Shown in pieces: positions 46,242 through 53,918 of a stretch of 64,000 nucleotides of DNA. Origin of the DNA: Acinetobacter guillouiae CIP 63.46 (lineage in GTDB: Bacteria > Pseudomonadota > Gammaproteobacteria > Pseudomonadales > Moraxellaceae). Numbering within the stretch: position 1 is the stretch's first letter; every line of letters starts with the position of its first letter. Position numbers and translations under genes: made by a program. The notes under the pieces are model-generated. The model was not told where the DNA came from. It saw nothing but the letters and a program-made list of their open reading frames with translations, and searched no databases. The stretch covers positions 321,712 through 385,711 of the forward strand of contig NZ_KB849281.1 of the NCBI RefSeq assembly GCF_000368145.1, read 5' to 3'.

Positions 46242-47006
46242 TTAATTAAAGACAAAACCACCATTTACAGGAATATTCTGTCCAGTCACAAATGAGGACA
46301 AATCCGAAAGTAAATAAAGTGCTGTTCCGTTCAGATCCTGTGGTAACTGCTGACGTTGAATCGCACGACCATTTACATATAAATCATGACGATCTTGCGG
46401 TACATATTCTGTTGCTTCAACCAGCGTCAATCCTGGAGAAAGCGTATTGATACAAATATTAAATGGCCCTAACTCTCTTGCCATCGAACGGGTCATTGCC
46501 AGCAAAGCACCTTTACTTGCAACATAAGCCATCAAGTTAGGTGCGCCCCATAAAGCCGTATCCGATGCCACATTAATTACCTTGCCTGCATCGGACTGCT
46601 TGAGATATGGCACACATGCTTTGGTGACCAACCACGTCCCTTTGACATTGATGTTCATGACCCGGTCCCATAGATCGGCGTCATAATCCATCAAGCTTTT
46701 ACCACCCACATTGGTCGCAAGTGCAGCGCAATTCACCAAACCATTTATTCCAGCTAAATGTTCAGCTGCTTGCTGAACAGCCTGTTGAATCGAATCAGCA
46801 TCAGCCAAGTCAATCGTGACCGCAGTCACCTGTAAACCCTGTGCCTGCAATACTGCTGCTTCTTGTTGCACAAGATCTGTCAAGATATCCGCCATGACCA
46901 CTTGAGCACCTGCTTCGGCAATGGCCTGTGCAAAGTCTCGTCCCAAGCCTCTTGCTGCGCCTGTAACAAAGACTTTCTTGCCCTGCAACAATGCGACATT
47001 AACCAT
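46242..47006 (-). CDS. SDR, probable cis-dihydrodiol dehydrogenase
   Basis: The 254-residue enzyme has the SDR motif TGAARGLG, the NCAA variant of NNAG, and the canonical catalytic YVASK. It ends with the normal NGGFVF. It is directly after the Rieske alpha subunit gene, with which it overlaps by eight bases, so a role in converting the dihydrodiol to a catechol is likely. An upstream in-frame start (47027) is inside the Rieske gene; the ATG at 47006 has AGGAA upstream. Confidence 0.87.
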   Translation of the reverse strand: MVNVALLQGKKVFVTGAARGLGRDFAQAIAEAGAQVVMADILTDLVQQEAAVLQAQGLQVTAVTIDLADADSIQQAVQQAAEHLAGINGLVNCAALATNVGGKSLMDYDADLWDRVMNINVKGTWLVTKACVPYLKQSDAGKVINVASDTALWGAPNLMAYVASKGALLAMTRSMARELGPFNICINTLSPGLTLVEATEYVPQDRHDLYVNGRAIQRQQLPQDLNGTALYLLSDLSSFVTGQNIPVNGGFVFN

Positions 47007-48066
47007 GAACTTGTTCCTGCATTTCAATACGGTTTGAGCTATTCAAGCTCGCAATTTTCTTTAACTGCTTTTCCGCTTCTTTTTTCATTAAACGGCGTAA
47101 GCGCGATAAACCGACATCATGTTGATAGAGGAATTCATGTTGACGTGCGTTTGGCGCAAGATTTTCTAAAATAATTCGATCTTGTTCCAAGACATCCCAA
47201 TGCAGTTTTTCTAAATGATTGCGATAAAGAAAACGCCAAACATTACGTTGCCAACCACTGACTTTACGACAACGCCAGAAGAAAACACGGGTATTTTGAG
47301 CATCAATCGGTGTGGCATAACCCACAATCCAAAACTCACCGCCTGGACCAAAATCTTTACGATAAGGAATCGAAAGACGCAACCAACTTGCACCGGTATT
47401 GGCATATTCAACCCAGTCAAAATTGACCCCTGTTTGCCCTTCTTTTTCAAAGACAAAACCATTTTCAGTTGAGCGGTGTTTCATTTCTGCAGTACGCTCA
47501 CCGTCCGCCATTGAGTGCGAGGTACAATGCAAATAGGTGCCATGCATTGGATCCATTACATTATCAATCGCATATTGATGATTGACCTTCCAATCTGCTT
47601 GGCATAGAAATGAACTCCACTCCCCACTCGCCAATTGCTCAGGAAAATCAAGTGGTTTAGCGACTTCATTTGGATCAATGCCAAACCACAGGAAAATTGC
47701 ACCATGTTGCTCAATCACTGGGTAGCTTTTCACACAGGTTGTGCCTTTCATTGGGCATTCATGTACTGCGGGTACATCTTCAACCTTGCCATCATGGCGA
47801 ACTTCAACGCCGTGATACCAACATGCCACGCGATTACCTAAGTTCCAACCTAAAGAAAGACGCGCACCACGGTGCGGACAACGATCTTCTAAAGCATGCA
47901 CCTGACCTTGGTCATCACGCCAAACCACGATATTTTCACCTAAACGGGTAATACCCACAGGATTGGCTGCGACTTCCCAACTTGCCAGTACAGGATGCCA
48001 TTGATCACGTAAACCTAAATCTAAATACTCCTCAACACTCGGAGTCACTGTTACTGCTGCATTCAT
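46999..48066 (-). CDS. Rieske non-haem iron oxygenase, catalytic (alpha) subunit
   Basis: The 355-residue protein has the Rieske cluster ligands Cys63-x-His65 (CPHRG) and Cys82-x2-His85 (CWYHG) and the mononuclear iron ligands Asp172, His175 and His180 region (DPMHGTYLH). The single-subunit size resembles phthalate/carbazole-type monooxygenases and dioxygenases. No beta subunit gene is present. It is fed by the ferredoxin at 48409 and the reductase at 44061. A TTG at 48087 is possible, but the ATG at 48066 follows AAGGAAG. Substrate unknown. Confidence 0.9.
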   Translation of the reverse strand: MNAAVTVTPSVEEYLDLGLRDQWHPVLASWEVAANPVGITRLGENIVVWRDDQGQVHALEDRCPHRGARLSLGWNLGNRVACWYHGVEVRHDGKVEDVPAVHECPMKGTTCVKSYPVIEQHGAIFLWFGIDPNEVAKPLDFPEQLASGEWSSFLCQADWKVNHQYAIDNVMDPMHGTYLHCTSHSMADGERTAEMKHRSTENGFVFEKEGQTGVNFDWVEYANTGASWLRLSIPYRKDFGPGGEFWIVGYATPIDAQNTRVFFWRCRKVSGWQRNVWRFLYRNHLEKLHWDVLEQDRIILENLAPNARQHEFLYQHDVGLSRLRRLMKKEAEKQLKKIASLNSSNRIEMQEQVHG

Positions 48067-48083
48067 CACTGTTCTTCCTTGAA

Positions 48084-48383
48084 TCAATAACCTAAACGTT
48101 GCATTTCTTCAGAAAATGTTTCAGAAGTCCAAAGTTCACCAGACTCGCAACGAAAACCTTGTTGATTTAAAGATTGAATTAAATCGGTAAGTTCTGTTAC
48201 GCCTGAAGAAAAGGCTTGAATTAAATGTTGAACAAAATCCTGCTCATAGACTGTTGGCACTTTATAACGTGTTTGCCAAACCAAAAGCTCTGGCTGTCCT
48301 GGTATTTGAATATTGTTGATCCCTGCTTCGGTCGCTGGCGTGGCATGAATCCAGTTCGCTAGCTTCTCATTAAATGTTTTCAT
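48084..48383 (-). CDS. Small accessory protein next to the Rieske subunit, function unknown
   Basis: This 99-residue acidic protein lies between the ferredoxin and the Rieske alpha subunit genes, 17 and 25 bp from them. It has no metal-binding motif or membrane segment. The C-terminal half (LIQSLNQQGFRCESGELWTSETFSEEMQRLGY) has a recombinase-like helix-turn-helix look, and similar small genes are known to me beside other Rieske systems. It is not a standard beta subunit, which is about 170 residues. Real gene by operon position; role unknown. Confidence 0.75.
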   Translation of the reverse strand: MKTFNEKLANWIHATPATEAGINNIQIPGQPELLVWQTRYKVPTVYEQDFVQHLIQAFSSGVTELTDLIQSLNQQGFRCESGELWTSETFSEEMQRLGY

Positions 48384-48408
48384 GAGATTCCATCCTTATA
48401 AATAAGAC

Positions 48409-48714
48409 TTATAGTTGAATTTGAACGTCCTGCCCTTCAACACGTACGGGATAAGTACACAAATCACGACATCCCGGTCCACTTTTTAACTCACCTGTTT
48501 GAATATCAAAAATTGCCTCATGTAATGGGCATTCCACGGTTTGATCTTCAATAAAACCTTCTGTTAGTAACGCAAAGGCATGTGGGCAAACATTCTCGAT
48601 CGCAAAATAATTGTCATCGATAAAAAAAACACCAATTTTCTTACCCTCGACTTCTATGGCTTTCGGCTCGTCTTCGGTAATGTCATCTTGCTGACAAACT
48701 GAGATCCAACTCAT
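48409..48714 (-). CDS. Rieske-type [2Fe-2S] ferredoxin
   Basis: The 101-residue protein carries the cluster ligands Cys43-x-His45 (VCPHAF) and Cys62-x2-His65 (CPLHEA). It transfers electrons from the reductase to the oxygenase. A long upstream in-frame extension exists, but it reads through AT-rich promoter DNA; the ATG at 48714 has AAGGATGC upstream and gives the standard ferredoxin size. It is the first gene of the catabolic operon. Confidence 0.9.
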   Translation of the reverse strand: MSWISVCQQDDITEDEPKAIEVEGKKIGVFFIDDNYFAIENVCPHAFALLTEGFIEDQTVECPLHEAIFDIQTGELKSGPGCRDLCTYPVRVEGQDVQIQL

Positions 48715-48730
48715 TTTTGCATCCTTATTT

Positions 48731-48746
48731 GTTTTATATATAAAAC
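48731..48746. promoter_or_regulatory. GTTTTA-N4-TAAAAC palindrome before the ferredoxin gene
   Basis: GTTTTATATATAAAAC is a perfect palindrome about 17 bp upstream of the first operon gene. Related copies occur at 48877-48892 and 36522-36537. Confidence 0.5.
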
Positions 48747-48876
48747 TTAATTTAGCATTTAAAACATAATGAATAGCATAAGCTTTGATCATTTTGCTTG
48801 TCAAATACTATATTTTTATGTTTTTCAATGAATTAATAAAAAGTTATATTTTTAGATGTTTCTTAATCAAAAAAAT

Positions 48877-48892
48877 GTTTTATATATAAACA
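48877..48892. promoter_or_regulatory. Second GTTTTA-type site in the IclR-ferredoxin gap
   Basis: GTTTTATATATAAACA repeats the left arm and spacer of the site at 48731-48746 and keeps most of the right arm. It lies about 80 bp upstream of the IclR gene. Confidence 0.45.
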
Positions 48893-48923
48893 TTGAGATT
48901 AGAAAAATTGATGATTACTATAG

Positions 48924-48948
48924 TGGTATTCCATGTGCAGGAATTCCA
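48924..48948. promoter_or_regulatory. Pair of TGGNATTCCA-like sites upstream of the IclR gene
   Basis: TGGTATTCCA and AGGAATTCCA, separated by five bases, are each nearly palindromic and together resemble IclR-family operators (TGGAA and TTCCA arms). They lie 24-49 bp upstream of the IclR start codon. Confidence 0.5.
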
Positions 48949-48972
48949 AAATAAACATAGGGCAACTTGGCA

Positions 48973-49788
48973 ATGAACTTAATAAATGATGCTCTCTTGG
49001 AGCAAAATGCTGAACCCAATAATGATGAACGTTATTTAGTACCGGGTTTGGTGCGTGGCTTAGCCATTTTAAAATTATTTGATCAACAGCATCAGGAAAT
49101 GACCATTTCTGAAATCGCAGAAAAATTAGATGTAAACCGTTCGAGTGCTTTTCGTTTAATCCACACCTTAGAGTTTTGTGGTTATTTAAGAAAAATGTCG
49201 CAAAAGACTTATGCGCTGAACAGCAACGTGATGGAACTTGGTTTTAACAGCTTATCCAAATCATCGCTGACTGATTTGGCTAGCCCCATCATGCGTGAAT
49301 TACGCGATAAAATTAAAATCGCTGTGCATCTTTCGATTTTAGAAGGCACTGATATCGTCTTTATCAGCAATGCCCAATCTATTGGTTCATTTACCAGTAA
49401 TGTGCATATTGGTACACGTTGGCATGCCCATGCCACCGTAATTGGACAATTAATTTTATCTCGCCTTTCCGAGGCTGAAGTGGTTAAGCGTTATGAACAT
49501 TTTACCGATTGGAAAGTCTATTCTGATCGTACACCACGTGATTTGGCGAGTTTATTAGAACGTTTAAACTATGTCCGCAGTCAGGATTTTATGATCAGTT
49601 GGGGGCACTTTAATACCGATATGGCTGCCAGTGCTGCACCTATTTATAGTCAGGCAACTCAAGAAATCGCTGCCGTATTATCTGTAAGCTGCCCATTGAG
49701 CACCTATACAGAAGATTTATTTAGAGGTGAAATTTCTCAAAATGTAGTTGAGTATGCTGATAAAATTTCAAAATTTATTTATTTTTAA
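48973..49788 (+). CDS. IclR-family regulator of the catabolic operon
   Basis: The 271-residue protein has an N-terminal winged helix (GLAILKLFDQQHQEMTISEIAEKLDVNRSSAFRLIHTLEFCGYL) and the IclR ligand domain (ARLY-type HIGTRWHAHATVIGQLILS and DFMISWGHFNTDMAASAAPIY). IclR-type proteins commonly control aromatic catabolic operons in Acinetobacter (PcaU, PobR). It is divergent from the ferredoxin gene, 258 bp away. TTG at 48967 is in frame; the ATG at 48973 is preferred. Confidence 0.9.
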   Translation: MNLINDALLEQNAEPNNDERYLVPGLVRGLAILKLFDQQHQEMTISEIAEKLDVNRSSAFRLIHTLEFCGYLRKMSQKTYALNSNVMELGFNSLSKSSLTDLASPIMRELRDKIKIAVHLSILEGTDIVFISNAQSIGSFTSNVHIGTRWHAHATVIGQLILSRLSEAEVVKRYEHFTDWKVYSDRTPRDLASLLERLNYVRSQDFMISWGHFNTDMAASAAPIYSQATQEIAAVLSVSCPLSTYTEDLFRGEISQNVVEYADKISKFIYF

Positions 49789-50028
49789 GCATTGATAAAT
49801 CTAATTACTTCAATTTGGGCATAGGGAAGACTAACCAAATTTTCTACACATACACGCCAAATAAAGAATCCTTCTGGTTTTTATTTGGCGATCATTATTA
49901 TTTTATTTCTTTTCTTCTTTTTTTGAGGGGGGGGCTTAAAATCTCAATGCTCACGCTATGTTTCTTAAAAGAATCGCTGCGCTTTTGGCTAAACCTGAAT
50001 GTTTAAAAGTCGCAAACATCGAGCTGCT

Positions 50029-50766
50029 TTATAATTCAATTTCTCTGCTGATGATGGCAGAAGCAATTGCTTGAGCAGTAGATTTTACTCCTAAGCGCTT
50101 TCTTATACTGCGTAAATGATTTTCAACAGTTCTCTCTGAAATTTTTAAAATGTCGGCAATCTCAAAATGCTTTTGACCCACTGCTGCCCATTTTAAAACT
50201 TCTTTTTCACGTTTGGTCAGTATTTTTTTATGCGCAATTCTATGCTTTTGTTTATGTAAAATTTCACCAAAGGCAATATTACAAACCATCTGTACTGTGA
50301 GTTTAAAATCAGCACCCATATCCGAAATTTCACCCGCAAATGAAATTGCACCCTCTAAACCTGTCCGACCAAATACGGGCACTTGTATTCCGTTGACCTC
50401 ACCAAGATGCAAAGGGCTTTTGATAATCCGATAGGTTTCTTTTGCAGTTTTTTTATGCAAGCTCTTTGCCCAAAAAAAGGCTTCATCGTATTCAAAAATA
50501 TGCTTGGTGATTGGGCAGCGGCGTAAATATACTTCACGCTCTTCGATATTGCTGCGATCAATCCAATTGCCATGGACAAAGAAAACTTCATCAATCCATT
50601 CATGTTGGTTTTGAGGTGAAACACTACATACAATAATCCGATCAAAATTTAGCTGAGCAGCAAATCCCACCAGAATTTTAAATAGACTTTCGAGGTCACG
50701 TGCTTGTCTCAATTGGTGAACAGTCTGAAACAATAAATCGGCCAGTTGATTGCTTGCAAGTCTCAT
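50029..50766 (-). CDS. LuxR-type regulator with GAF-like/autoinducer-binding-like N-terminus
   Basis: The 245-residue protein ends in a LuxR helix-turn-helix (LTKREKEVLKWAAVGQKHFEIADILKISERTVENHLRSIRKRLGVKS, split by the usual turn). The N-terminal domain looks like the autoinducer-binding fold (YPLF-less; HLGEVNGIQVPVFGRTGLEGAISFAGE), but there is no luxI gene nearby. It may be an orphan (solo) receptor for an exogenous signal. It lies downstream of hchA, separated by a hairpin, and could regulate it. Confidence 0.83.
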   Translation of the reverse strand: MRLASNQLADLLFQTVHQLRQARDLESLFKILVGFAAQLNFDRIIVCSVSPQNQHEWIDEVFFVHGNWIDRSNIEEREVYLRRCPITKHIFEYDEAFFWAKSLHKKTAKETYRIIKSPLHLGEVNGIQVPVFGRTGLEGAISFAGEISDMGADFKLTVQMVCNIAFGEILHKQKHRIAHKKILTKREKEVLKWAAVGQKHFEIADILKISERTVENHLRSIRKRLGVKSTAQAIASAIISREIEL

Positions 50767-50804
50767 AAAGCCGTCTTCTCACTAAACTGAACACTTAAAA
50801 CTAA

Positions 50805-50848
50805 AATATTGGAGATCAGTAGCAGATCGCCTCTAGATCTCCAATATT
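50805..50848 (-). terminator. Hairpin between hchA and the LuxR-type gene
   Basis: A 13-bp perfect stem AATATTGGAGATC/GATCTCCAATATT with an 18-base loop is followed by TTTAGTTTT on the minus strand. It probably ends hchA transcription, though an operator role for the LuxR gene just downstream cannot be excluded. Confidence 0.65.
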
Positions 50849-50894
50849 GAGATAAAAAATTGCGTCTAAATAGAAACAACCTCTTGATTGATGC

Positions 50895-51764
50895 TTATAC
50901 CAATTCAGGATCAGCCAATAAGGTTTCAGCGGCTAACTTACCTAAATTATGCGATGCCAAAGGACTATCTCCAGTCAGAAGTTTTCGGTCTTTATGGACC
51001 TGCCCTGTAATACCTTTATTTAGGATTTTAACGCCTAATTTATCGAGATTTTCACCCACCAACCATTGTAATGGCCCAGGCATATAACCAATTTCAATAT
51101 TTGCGCCTTTATCTAAAAAGTCAGGAAATACACAAATTTCATAATCTTTAAATATATAGTTTTCTGGTTTTTCATCGACGGCTGCGGCAAGTAAAGCTGC
51201 GGGTCCATGACACAGTGTAATCACATATTTATCGTTGTTTATCGCCCATTCTAAAACTTTTTTAACACTTTTACTTTCAGGAATTTTCGCGAGTACACCA
51301 TGACCACCGGGAATGAAAACCCCTGCATATGGCGAGTTTCCAGCAATGATCTCGTCCAAAATATCATCAAGCTTTAACGGGTTTTTAAGTCTTTCAGCAT
51401 ACTTTGCATAAGTATCTAAAACTACCTTATCTTCATTCGGCATCGCCCACATTTCCAGCTTGGCAGGATTGCCTGAGAGCGTTGCAATATCAAACTCAAA
51501 GCCTGCATTGTCTAAATGAAATACCGGAAGTAACATTTCAACTGGATGATTTCCTGTAGAAAAGAATTTGCCGTTTTGCATCAGGATATAGCGCTCATCC
51601 GTTGTAATCATCAGAATTTTTTTGTCGCCACGATATGGATTGGGATAAGTCGTACCGTCATAATCTGTTTTCGATGCGGTGTACTGGCTTAAAGAATAAG
51701 GGGATGGAAAAAATGCATTATCTTCAGCAGTATCTGGTGTAGGTATTTTACTTAGTTCAGTCAT
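50895..51764 (-). CDS. hchA: Hsp31-type glyoxalase III/chaperone of the DJ-1 superfamily
   Basis: The 289-residue protein has the DJ-1 nucleophile in [14 protein letters not shown] with Cys185 and His186, and Glu77 in NHPVEMLLP, at the same numbers as E. coli HchA. This protein converts methylglyoxal to lactate and helps repair glycated proteins under stress. It could deal with reactive aldehydes from the nearby catabolic and acetoin pathways. The start follows a GGAG site (CTTGGAGTAAAAA). Confidence 0.9.
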   Translation of the reverse strand: MTELSKIPTPDTAEDNAFFPSPYSLSQYTASKTDYDGTTYPNPYRGDKKILMITTDERYILMQNGKFFSTGNHPVEMLLPVFHLDNAGFEFDIATLSGNPAKLEMWAMPNEDKVVLDTYAKYAERLKNPLKLDDILDEIIAGNSPYAGVFIPGGHGVLAKIPESKSVKKVLEWAINNDKYVITLCHGPAALLAAAVDEKPENYIFKDYEICVFPDFLDKGANIEIGYMPGPLQWLVGENLDKLGVKILNKGITGQVHKDRKLLTGDSPLASHNLGKLAAETLLADPELV

Positions 51765-52233
51765 TTTTTACTCCAAGCGTTCTTATAGAGGATATATTCA
51801 ACATGCACAGTATATTCTGCCCTAAAAAGATTTTTGAATGAGGGAAAACCCCTATTCCTACATTTTTAAAACATATGCTGAATTCAATTTTAATCACGCT
51901 ATCGCTGCCAATAAACCCTGTTTTATTAACATTAAGCATCTGATTTTTATTTAATTATATTTTAAGAAAGTTTTATATTTTCTACGATCCATACTCACGC
52001 TCGATACAGAAATACAACGTAGAGATGAAATGAAATACTGTGAGAGATTTTTTAAATGTTGATTGTGTATTAGACTTTGAAACTCTAAATTCCGCTTAGA
52101 AAAAATCAATGGCTTCAATGATGAAACTTAACCATGATCTTAGATTAAGTTTCACCTGATTAGCTTAACCCATTATCCTCGTTCACCAACAATGACGAAG
52201 TTCATGAATTTAAAACAATAGGTCATCGTTAAA
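51765..52233. other. Intergenic region upstream of hchA
   Basis: These 469 bp hold no credible gene. Two symmetric elements are visible: GAATGAGGG-AAAA-CCCCTATTC at 51836-51857, which could bind a LuxR-type regulator, and a TGAAACTTAA/TTAAGTTTCA hairpin at 52122-52154 close after the next gene's stop codon. Confidence 0.4.
52122..52154 (-). terminator. Hairpin downstream of the MBL-fold gene
   Basis: A perfect 10-bp stem TGAAACTTAA/TTAAGTTTCA with a 13-base loop lies about 80 bp beyond the stop of the gene at 52234. No strong T tract follows on the minus strand, so termination is uncertain. Confidence 0.4.
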
Positions 52234-53094
52234 TTATTTCCATTCCATCTCACCCATCAACACTTTAGAGCTTAACTCCAAAGAACTTTCTTCAGCCAAG
52301 TTCGGGTATTTTTCTTTTAAAGCAGCAATCACTGATGCTGAATCTTTATGATCTTTTAAAACTTGATCAACCTCCACAAGGTATTGATAAGTAAAGTCGA
52401 TTGCTTGAGTTCCTGTTGGAATATCACCAATATAATGTCCAGGAATCACTGCACGTGGATTTAAACGATTCATTTGTTTTAGCGTTTTTCGCCACTCGTT
52501 ACGTTCTTTTTCAGTTTGTGCATCTGCTGTCCACACATGAATCCCTGAAGATAGCCCTACACCACCTAGAATTGTACGATTGCTTGGAACCCAAAGATAA
52601 GATGCGTATTTACCCGGTGATTTGATCTCAATTTTTTCACCTTCTAGCACAATGGTTTTATCTTCACTGGCACTCGGTACAATCACTTGAGATGGCGCAC
52701 CATTTTTTAAGATAGGCCCCCAATAAGCAAACTTACCTTCTTTGGTTGCTTCAATATGTTTAACAACTTCTGGGGTTGCAATCACTTTTGCATCTGGAAA
52801 CGCTTGTACCAGTGGCTCTAAACCAAAATAAAAATCTGGATCACCCGCTGTAATCACAATATATTTAAGGTTTTTACCGCTGTCTTGAATGATTTTAACC
52901 AAGTTCTTTGCATCGTTGACACTAAATTGCGCATCCACCAGCACGGCATCTTTTTCACCCGAAATAAGTGTAGATGTAACTGGAAAAATGCCTTGTGCTT
53001 GTGGGTTATAAACTTTATAGCTTAACTCTGCTGCAAATGCTGAAGCACTTAACATCACTGAACTTGCAAGAAGTGTTTTTAAAAATAATTTCAT
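52234..53094 (-). CDS. Secreted metallo-beta-lactamase-fold protein lacking the zinc motif
   Basis: The 286-residue protein has a signal peptide (MKLFLKTLLASSVMLSASAFA) and an MBL fold (STLISGEKDAVLVDAQFS, LNPRAVIPGHYIG). The hallmark HxHxDH is replaced by TAGDPDF at residues 82-88: all three histidines of the motif are gone, while the aspartate and surrounding FGLE remain. It is therefore probably not a typical two-zinc hydrolase. It is 25 bp downstream of the FrnE-like gene, in one leftward unit divergent from the HxlR regulator. Confidence 0.83.
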   Translation of the reverse strand: MKLFLKTLLASSVMLSASAFAAELSYKVYNPQAQGIFPVTSTLISGEKDAVLVDAQFSVNDAKNLVKIIQDSGKNLKYIVITAGDPDFYFGLEPLVQAFPDAKVIATPEVVKHIEATKEGKFAYWGPILKNGAPSQVIVPSASEDKTIVLEGEKIEIKSPGKYASYLWVPSNRTILGGVGLSSGIHVWTADAQTEKERNEWRKTLKQMNRLNPRAVIPGHYIGDIPTGTQAIDFTYQYLVEVDQVLKDHKDSASVIAALKEKYPNLAEESSLELSSKVLMGEMEWK

Positions 53095-53119
53095 ATTGTT
53101 AGCTCTCTTTGGAATTAAA

Positions 53120-53776
53120 TTAAGATTTAAGTAGTTGTTGATCTAGAAAACGTACAAAATCCTCTGATTTATTATAAAAAACATGAAGCGGTATTTTGCC
53201 CATTTCACCATGTTGATTTTCATACACCAATGTTGGAAAACCTTGTCCTCGAACATGGGATAATAATTGGCGTGCATGCTGAATATATTCATCTTGTTGA
53301 TCTTGATCGATCGCATCTAAATATTTTGACCATTGGTCATTATTCAGTCCTAACTCGACAGCAAATTGCTCCAGTACACTATATTGTGTGACATTTAGAC
53401 CTTTTTGATAGTAGCCCTGTTGTATTAAATTTAATAACGATATCATCGCGCTATGCCCTAACCCCTGCTGAATACTCAGTAAAGCATGAGTTGCAGGGAT
53501 AGAGTTCATGATCAGTGTGCTGTCTTTAAGCAAACCATTTTTATAATCATCACCAAAATCAACACCTGTGAGTTGATGGATTTGTTCATCATAGTGAATG
53601 ATCTGTGTTCGCATTGCTGCTGTCATTTGTGGCTGATGATCTTCGCTATAAAGTCCACCAAAATGTAGGCGTTGTAGATTTGGAAATTTTTCTTCGACTG
53701 CATTAATTAAAGGCAGTGCCCCATAACTCCAGCCGCAGATTGGGTCGATAATCCAGTGTAGAATTGGAGAAGCCAT
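53120..53776 (-). CDS. DsbA-family (FrnE-like) oxidoreductase with CGWS active site
   Basis: The 218-residue thioredoxin-fold protein has DPICGWSYG at residues 11-19, the FrnE/DsbA-like active site with a single cysteine (Cys14-x2-Ser17), and a cis-proline region GFPTLV. Without the second cysteine it cannot be a classic disulfide oxidase; glutathione-linked isomerase or reductase chemistry is possible. No signal peptide, so cytoplasmic. It is the first gene of the unit divergent from the HxlR regulator. Confidence 0.82.
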   Translation of the reverse strand: MASPILHWIIDPICGWSYGALPLINAVEEKFPNLQRLHFGGLYSEDHQPQMTAAMRTQIIHYDEQIHQLTGVDFGDDYKNGLLKDSTLIMNSIPATHALLSIQQGLGHSAMISLLNLIQQGYYQKGLNVTQYSVLEQFAVELGLNNDQWSKYLDAIDQDQQDEYIQHARQLLSHVRGQGFPTLVYENQHGEMGKIPLHVFYNKSEDFVRFLDQQLLKS

Positions 53777-53861
53777 AAATTAACTCTCATCTATAAATAT
53801 ATGATTCAAAATATGTGAAAAGCCACACAGTTTTGCTGATATTTGTTATAGTAAATAATAA

Positions 53862-53896
53862 ACTTACTTTTTGTAAGTACTTACTAAAAAGTAAGT
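53862..53896. promoter_or_regulatory. Nested palindrome, probable HxlR operator
   Basis: ACTTACTTTTTGTAAGT is followed immediately by ACTTACTAAAAAGTAAGT. Each half is itself an ACTTAC/GTAAGT palindrome and the whole is nearly symmetric. It lies 23 bp before the HxlR start and 86 bp before the FrnE-like start. Confidence 0.7.
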
Positions 53897-53918
53897 GTTT
53901 TTTAGTCGTGGAAAGTTT

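Noticed and set aside
48715-48804. Extension of the Rieske ferredoxin by 30 residues
   Set aside because: It would cover promoter DNA and the palindrome, and adds residues no ferredoxin of this family has; the ATG at 48714 has a proper ribosome site.
49815-50006. 63-codon frame containing the G8 tract
   Set aside because: Phe/Leu-rich translation of AT-rich intergenic DNA, no Shine-Dalgarno site and no recognisable similarity; probably chance.
50029-50766. Complete LuxI-LuxR quorum-sensing pair
   Set aside because: Only a LuxR-type protein is present; no acyl-homoserine-lactone synthase gene is in the window.
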